A DNA stretch of 64,000 nt, taken from Kofleriaceae bacterium (GTDB taxonomy: Bacteria; Myxococcota_A; Polyangia; Haliangiales; Haliangiaceae). A program made the translations under genes and the position numbers. Position 1 is the first letter of the stretch; each line of letters opens with the position of its first letter. Positions 61,359 through 64,000 of the stretch are shown piece after piece. Where the stretch lies: contig JANXOP010000207.1 of assembly GCA_025357755.1 (NCBI GenBank), forward strand, positions 1 through 64,000, given 5' to 3'. A model generated the notes under the pieces. It was not told where the DNA came from. It did no database searches and worked only from the letters and a program-made list of their open reading frames with translations.

Positions 61359-64000
61359 TCAGCTCACGAGCACGGGGCCATCCTTGATGGCGGCGACGAG
61401 CGCTTTCTTCTGCCGGTCGAGCCAGGCGTCGACGTCGGCCTCGGTCGTCAGGGTCGAACGCTCGATCGGAACGGAGCGAACCTTCGGCTCGAGCAGCTTC
61501 GCGGCATGCTCCAGTGCTTTCTGTACGCGACCCGGCACTGCGTCCGCCTCCGCACGCCTCGACGAGAGCGACTTCGTGTCGAGTGCTAACGCGAGCGCTT
61601 CATCGCTAGGAACGGACAACTGGGCGGCCGGCGTGAGGCCGACGCTCGCGAGGATCGACGAGCGGTCGGAGGCCGAGAGCTTCCGCCAGAACGAACTTGC
61701 CTCCAGCGAGGCCACACCCTTGCCGAACTCCGTCTCGTAGGCCCCGTGGACCTCGAGCAGCGCCTTGCGGAGCGAATCGGCAAGACCCGAGCGAAGAGGT
61801 GCCACCGGGTCTGTCGCCTCGAGCAGCAGCCGCTGTGCGCGCACCGCAACTACCTGCTTGAGCAAATCGACCGCAGCCGCGAGGTCATGCGCGTGCTTCG
61901 CGAGCCGCTCGACGAGGGCCCACATGGGCACGCGCGCGTCGACGAGCTTCTTGATGTTCGTCCACTCCGTGATGCGCTTCTCAATGGACGGCGCGTTGTC
62001 GCGGATGCCCGCGAGCTGGTCGTTTCCGACACGCGCGCGAATGTCCTCGATATCGGTGACCGAGGCAGGTGCGGGCAACGGAGCATCACCACCCGTTGCA
62101 CGACCGAGAGCGGCGAGCTGCTCGAGAAAGACGGGCGCCTTCGTCAGCTCCTCGCCCGCCTTGCAGCTCAGACCGAGCGCCTGGAACACCTTGCGGATGG
62201 CGAGCTTCTCGGTGACCGAGAGCGTGATCTTCTCGACTCGGAACTCGGCCTTCGAGATCTTGTTCTGGTCGAGCTGCCCGGGTGCGACCGCCGCACCGTT
62301 CAGCATCGCCGAGACATGTTGCGTGCGATGGAGCGCGATGAGGGCGCCGTCGATGGCATCCTGCGGCCAGCCGTAGGGGCTCGCGCGCAACACCTTGCGA
62401 ACTTCCGCGCCGATCTTGCCAGCGCCGATGGTCGAAACGACCGCTTTGCAGACGGCGTGTTCTTCCGTCGCCGTCGTGTGGCCGACGGGCGCGAGCGGCT
62501 GATCCGCGCCTTCCTTCGCGCGCTTGATGACTGTTTCCCAGGCGGCCGAGTCTGCCTCCTTGAAGCGCGGGAAGAGGCGCACGAGCGCAGCGTTGGTCGC
62601 CTCCCGCACGCGGTCCTCGAGCGTCGACTGAAGCAGCTCCGAGCCGCCGGCCTGGAACACCTTGGCGTTCGAGACCACTTGTTTGATGAGCTCGTCGCGC
62701 TGCCGGACGGCACCGTTGCGCCGGCTCTCCATGCTGTGCTTCGCCTCCTCGCCTTCGCGTGTTGTCGGCGTGCCCTTGGCGTCGGCGGTCTGCTGCGCGG
62801 CCTCGGCGTCGACGATCACCTTGCGCAGCTCGTCGGCAGCCTGCCGCGGCAGGAAGACAAACACCGTGGGATCGTCGGTACCCGCGGCGCGGGCGGCGTC
62901 GAGAAGCTCCTTCTCGCTTGCCGACCACCCGTCGCGAATCCACATCGGAACGCTCTCGCCGTTGTTGGTGGGCGGCGTCTGATCGCGCGAGATGGCGAGC
63001 TGGCGGGCTTCCTTCGCGGCGCCGTGCACGATCTTGACCGAACGAATGACGCGGTCGACCTCGGCATAGACCTGTTGGTCGCGCCGGATCTGGATGTCCG
63101 CGTCGTCGTTCCCAAGTTTGCTCTGGCGGCGCCGGAACTCGGCGTCCCACTCGGCGCCTTCCTTGGTCTGCAAGCGGTACTCGTCGCCGACCTTCATCAG
63201 CGCGCCGCTTGCCGTGAGCTTCTCGAGTACGATCTCCACGTTGCTGCGGAGCTTGCCGTTGTCGGCGAGCAGGTCGTCGACGAGCAGATCGGCGATATGC
63301 TCCTTCGACGCCTGCACGCCGAGATACCCGGGCTTGTCCTTTTCAGGAAGCTTCGTGATGAGGAAGACGAGCCCGCAGACACGCCGCGCGAGCTTGCCTT
63401 CTTCGGTGCCGTCCTTGGACATGTTGATGATGCGCTCGTTGATCTCGCGGAGCAGCACTCCGGTGTTGACCATCTCAGGGGCGAGCGCTTCGAACAGCTC
63501 GTCGCCCGGAACAGTGGCCCCGAGGCCGCGATCGCTCAGGCGCGAGACGGCGTCGTGAATGATGCGGAGCTGCGAGCGGAGCTGGCTGTGCGTGCCCGCA
63601 GCATCGACCGCACGGAAGCAGTGTTCCCAGAAGCGCCGGCGAACGGGCAAGAGCGGGTAGTCGTCGACGATGACCTCACGGTCATGCGCGGTCTCAGCGA
63701 TGCGCGTGCCCTGAAGCTGTCGCGAGACTTCACCTCCGTGCTTTTCCAGGAAGTCCTTCACCGTCGAGATCGATGCGGCCTTCTTCTGCAAGAGCACCTT
63801 GCGGATCACGGCCTCGACGTCCTGGTCGGAGAGCTGGACGCGGATGGTGTATCGGTCGATCAGCTTTTGCAGCTTTGGCATCGCGGTGAGAGCGCTCTGG
63901 CCTGACGCGACGACGAGGACGTGGCTGTCGAGCTGCTTTGACAGGGCCTCGGTGACCTCGGTGACGAGCGTGGAGCGATCGTTGGAGTCACCGATGTACT
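61359..64000 (-). CDS. brxC: BrxC, BREX P-loop ATPase (5' end beyond window)
   Basis: The frame is open to the right edge: upstream of the first internal ATG (63881) it reads YIGDSNDRSTLVTEVTEALS and DSHVLVVASGQSALTAMPKL, continuous with KLIDRYTIRVQLSDQDVEAV. About 880 residues are visible; the family is about 1200 aa, so the N-terminal P-loop lies outside. The visible part has VDDYPLLPVRRRFWEH (typical of BrxC/PglY), DNGKLRSNVEIVLEKLTASG and a long helical C-terminus. BrxC is the large ATPase of BREX; brxA and brxB would be expected further right. Confidence 0.92.
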   Translation of the reverse strand, partial: YIGDSNDRSTLVTEVTEALSKQLDSHVLVVASGQSALTAMPKLQKLIDRYTIRVQLSDQDVEAVIRKVLLQKKAASISTVKDFLEKHGGEVSRQLQGTRIAETAHDREVIVDDYPLLPVRRRFWEHCFRAVDAAGTHSQLRSQLRIIHDAVSRLSDRGLGATVPGDELFEALAPEMVNTGVLLREINERIINMSKDGTEEGKLARRVCGLVFLITKLPEKDKPGYLGVQASKEHIADLLVDDLLADNGKLRSNVEIVLEKLTASGALMKVGDEYRLQTKEGAEWDAEFRRRQSKLGNDDADIQIRRDQQVYAEVDRVIRSVKIVHGAAKEARQLAISRDQTPPTNNGESVPMWIRDGWSASEKELLDAARAAGTDDPTVFVFLPRQAADELRKVIVDAEAAQQTADAKGTPTTREGEEAKHSMESRRNGAVRQRDELIKQVVSNAKVFQAGGSELLQSTLEDRVREATNAALVRLFPRFKEADSAAWETVIKRAKEGADQPLAPVGHTTATEEHAVCKAVVSTIGAGKIGAEVRKVLRASPYGWPQDAIDGALIALHRTQHVSAMLNGAAVAPGQLDQNKISKAEFRVEKITLSVTEKLAIRKVFQALGLSCKAGEELTKAPVFLEQLAALGRATGGDAPLPAPASVTDIEDIRARVGNDQLAGIRDNAPSIEKRITEWTNIKKLVDARVPMWALVERLAKHAHDLAAAVDLLKQVVAVRAQRLLLEATDPVAPLRSGLADSLRKALLEVHGAYETEFGKGVASLEASSFWRKLSASDRSSILASVGLTPAAQLSVPSDEALALALDTKSLSSRRAEADAVPGRVQKALEHAAKLLEPKVRSVPIERSTLTTEADVDAWLDRQKKALVAAIKDGPVLVS

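Noticed and set aside
1-64000. eCIS sheath, tube or baseplate genes that would match the AAA+ ATPases
   Set aside because: No tail-sheath, tube, spike or baseplate-like protein is encoded in the window.
1-64000. CRISPR array, rRNA genes or an intact tRNA
   Set aside because: No regularly spaced repeats or rRNA-like sequence were seen. The only tRNA-like sequence is the half tRNA-Gly at 38692.

Overview
The window is high-GC DNA with dense, often 4-bp-overlapping genes. Its content suggests a member of the Myxococcota, probably a Haliangium/Kofleriaceae-like or Polyangia-like soil or marine predator. The pointers are Cys-rich lipoproteins, TIGR02996-type proteins, several AAA+ ATPases of the type found with extracellular contractile injection systems (eCIS), a SWIM-SNF2 helicase and a DUF6930-like protein. 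This is inferred from gene content; there is no rRNA gene to confirm it.

Region 1 (1-5.2 kb) is an accessory cassette: a helical protein of unknown function, three paralogous lipoproteins and an eCIS-type AAA+ ATPase. It was rearranged by a tandem duplication that left a chimeric pseudogene at 2277-2750. Region 2 (5.6-11.1 kb) has a SWIM-SNF2 helicase on the minus strand, a broken TIGR02996/LRR gene, a UbiA-like membrane protein and a methyltransferase. Region 3 (about 10.94-16.6 kb) is a second AAA+ cassette on the minus strand (small protein, small protein, 677-aa protein, lipoprotein, AAA+) next to an SDR remnant. It sits between two imperfect copies of a 49-bp sequence, one at the 3' end of the methyltransferase and one upstream of two ArsA/GET3-like ATPases. 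An ancestral operon UbiA-like / methyltransferase / ArsA / ArsA therefore seems to have been split by an insertion.

Region 4 (18.7-29.9 kb) is mostly housekeeping or lineage-specific: a three-gene minus operon, a VapBC-type toxin-antitoxin pair, an Hrq1/YprA-type helicase overlapping a short UvrD-type helicase, three lipoproteins and a COG4705 membrane protein. Region 5 (29.9-32.5 kb) is an arsenic-resistance locus: arsR-acr3-arsH divergent from arsC, sharing a 25-bp control region with an operator-like dyad. Region 6 (32.6-38.3 kb) has a DUF6930-like protein, a DUF4258/HTH toxin-antitoxin pair and a third AAA+ gene, which is frameshifted.

Region 7 (38.4 kb to the right edge) is a defence island. 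Its left edge shows an integrase C-terminal remnant and the 3' half of a tRNA-Gly(CCC), which looks like an attachment site. Then come a retropepsin-like protease with its overlapping partner, an unknown 238-aa protein, a TIR-like protein divergent from a complete qatABCD operon (KAP ATPase, QatB, QueC-like, TatD-like nuclease), a single-chain GmrSD-type DUF262/DUF1524 protein, a RecB-like nuclease-helicase, and a type-1-like BREX operon (brxC-pglX-pglZ-brxL, minus strand) cut by the window edge inside brxC. Together these are likely layered anti-phage functions carried on an integrative element.

The least understood parts are the recurring AAA+/lipoprotein/helical-protein cassettes and the TIR-like protein with an unassigned C-terminus head-to-head with Qat.
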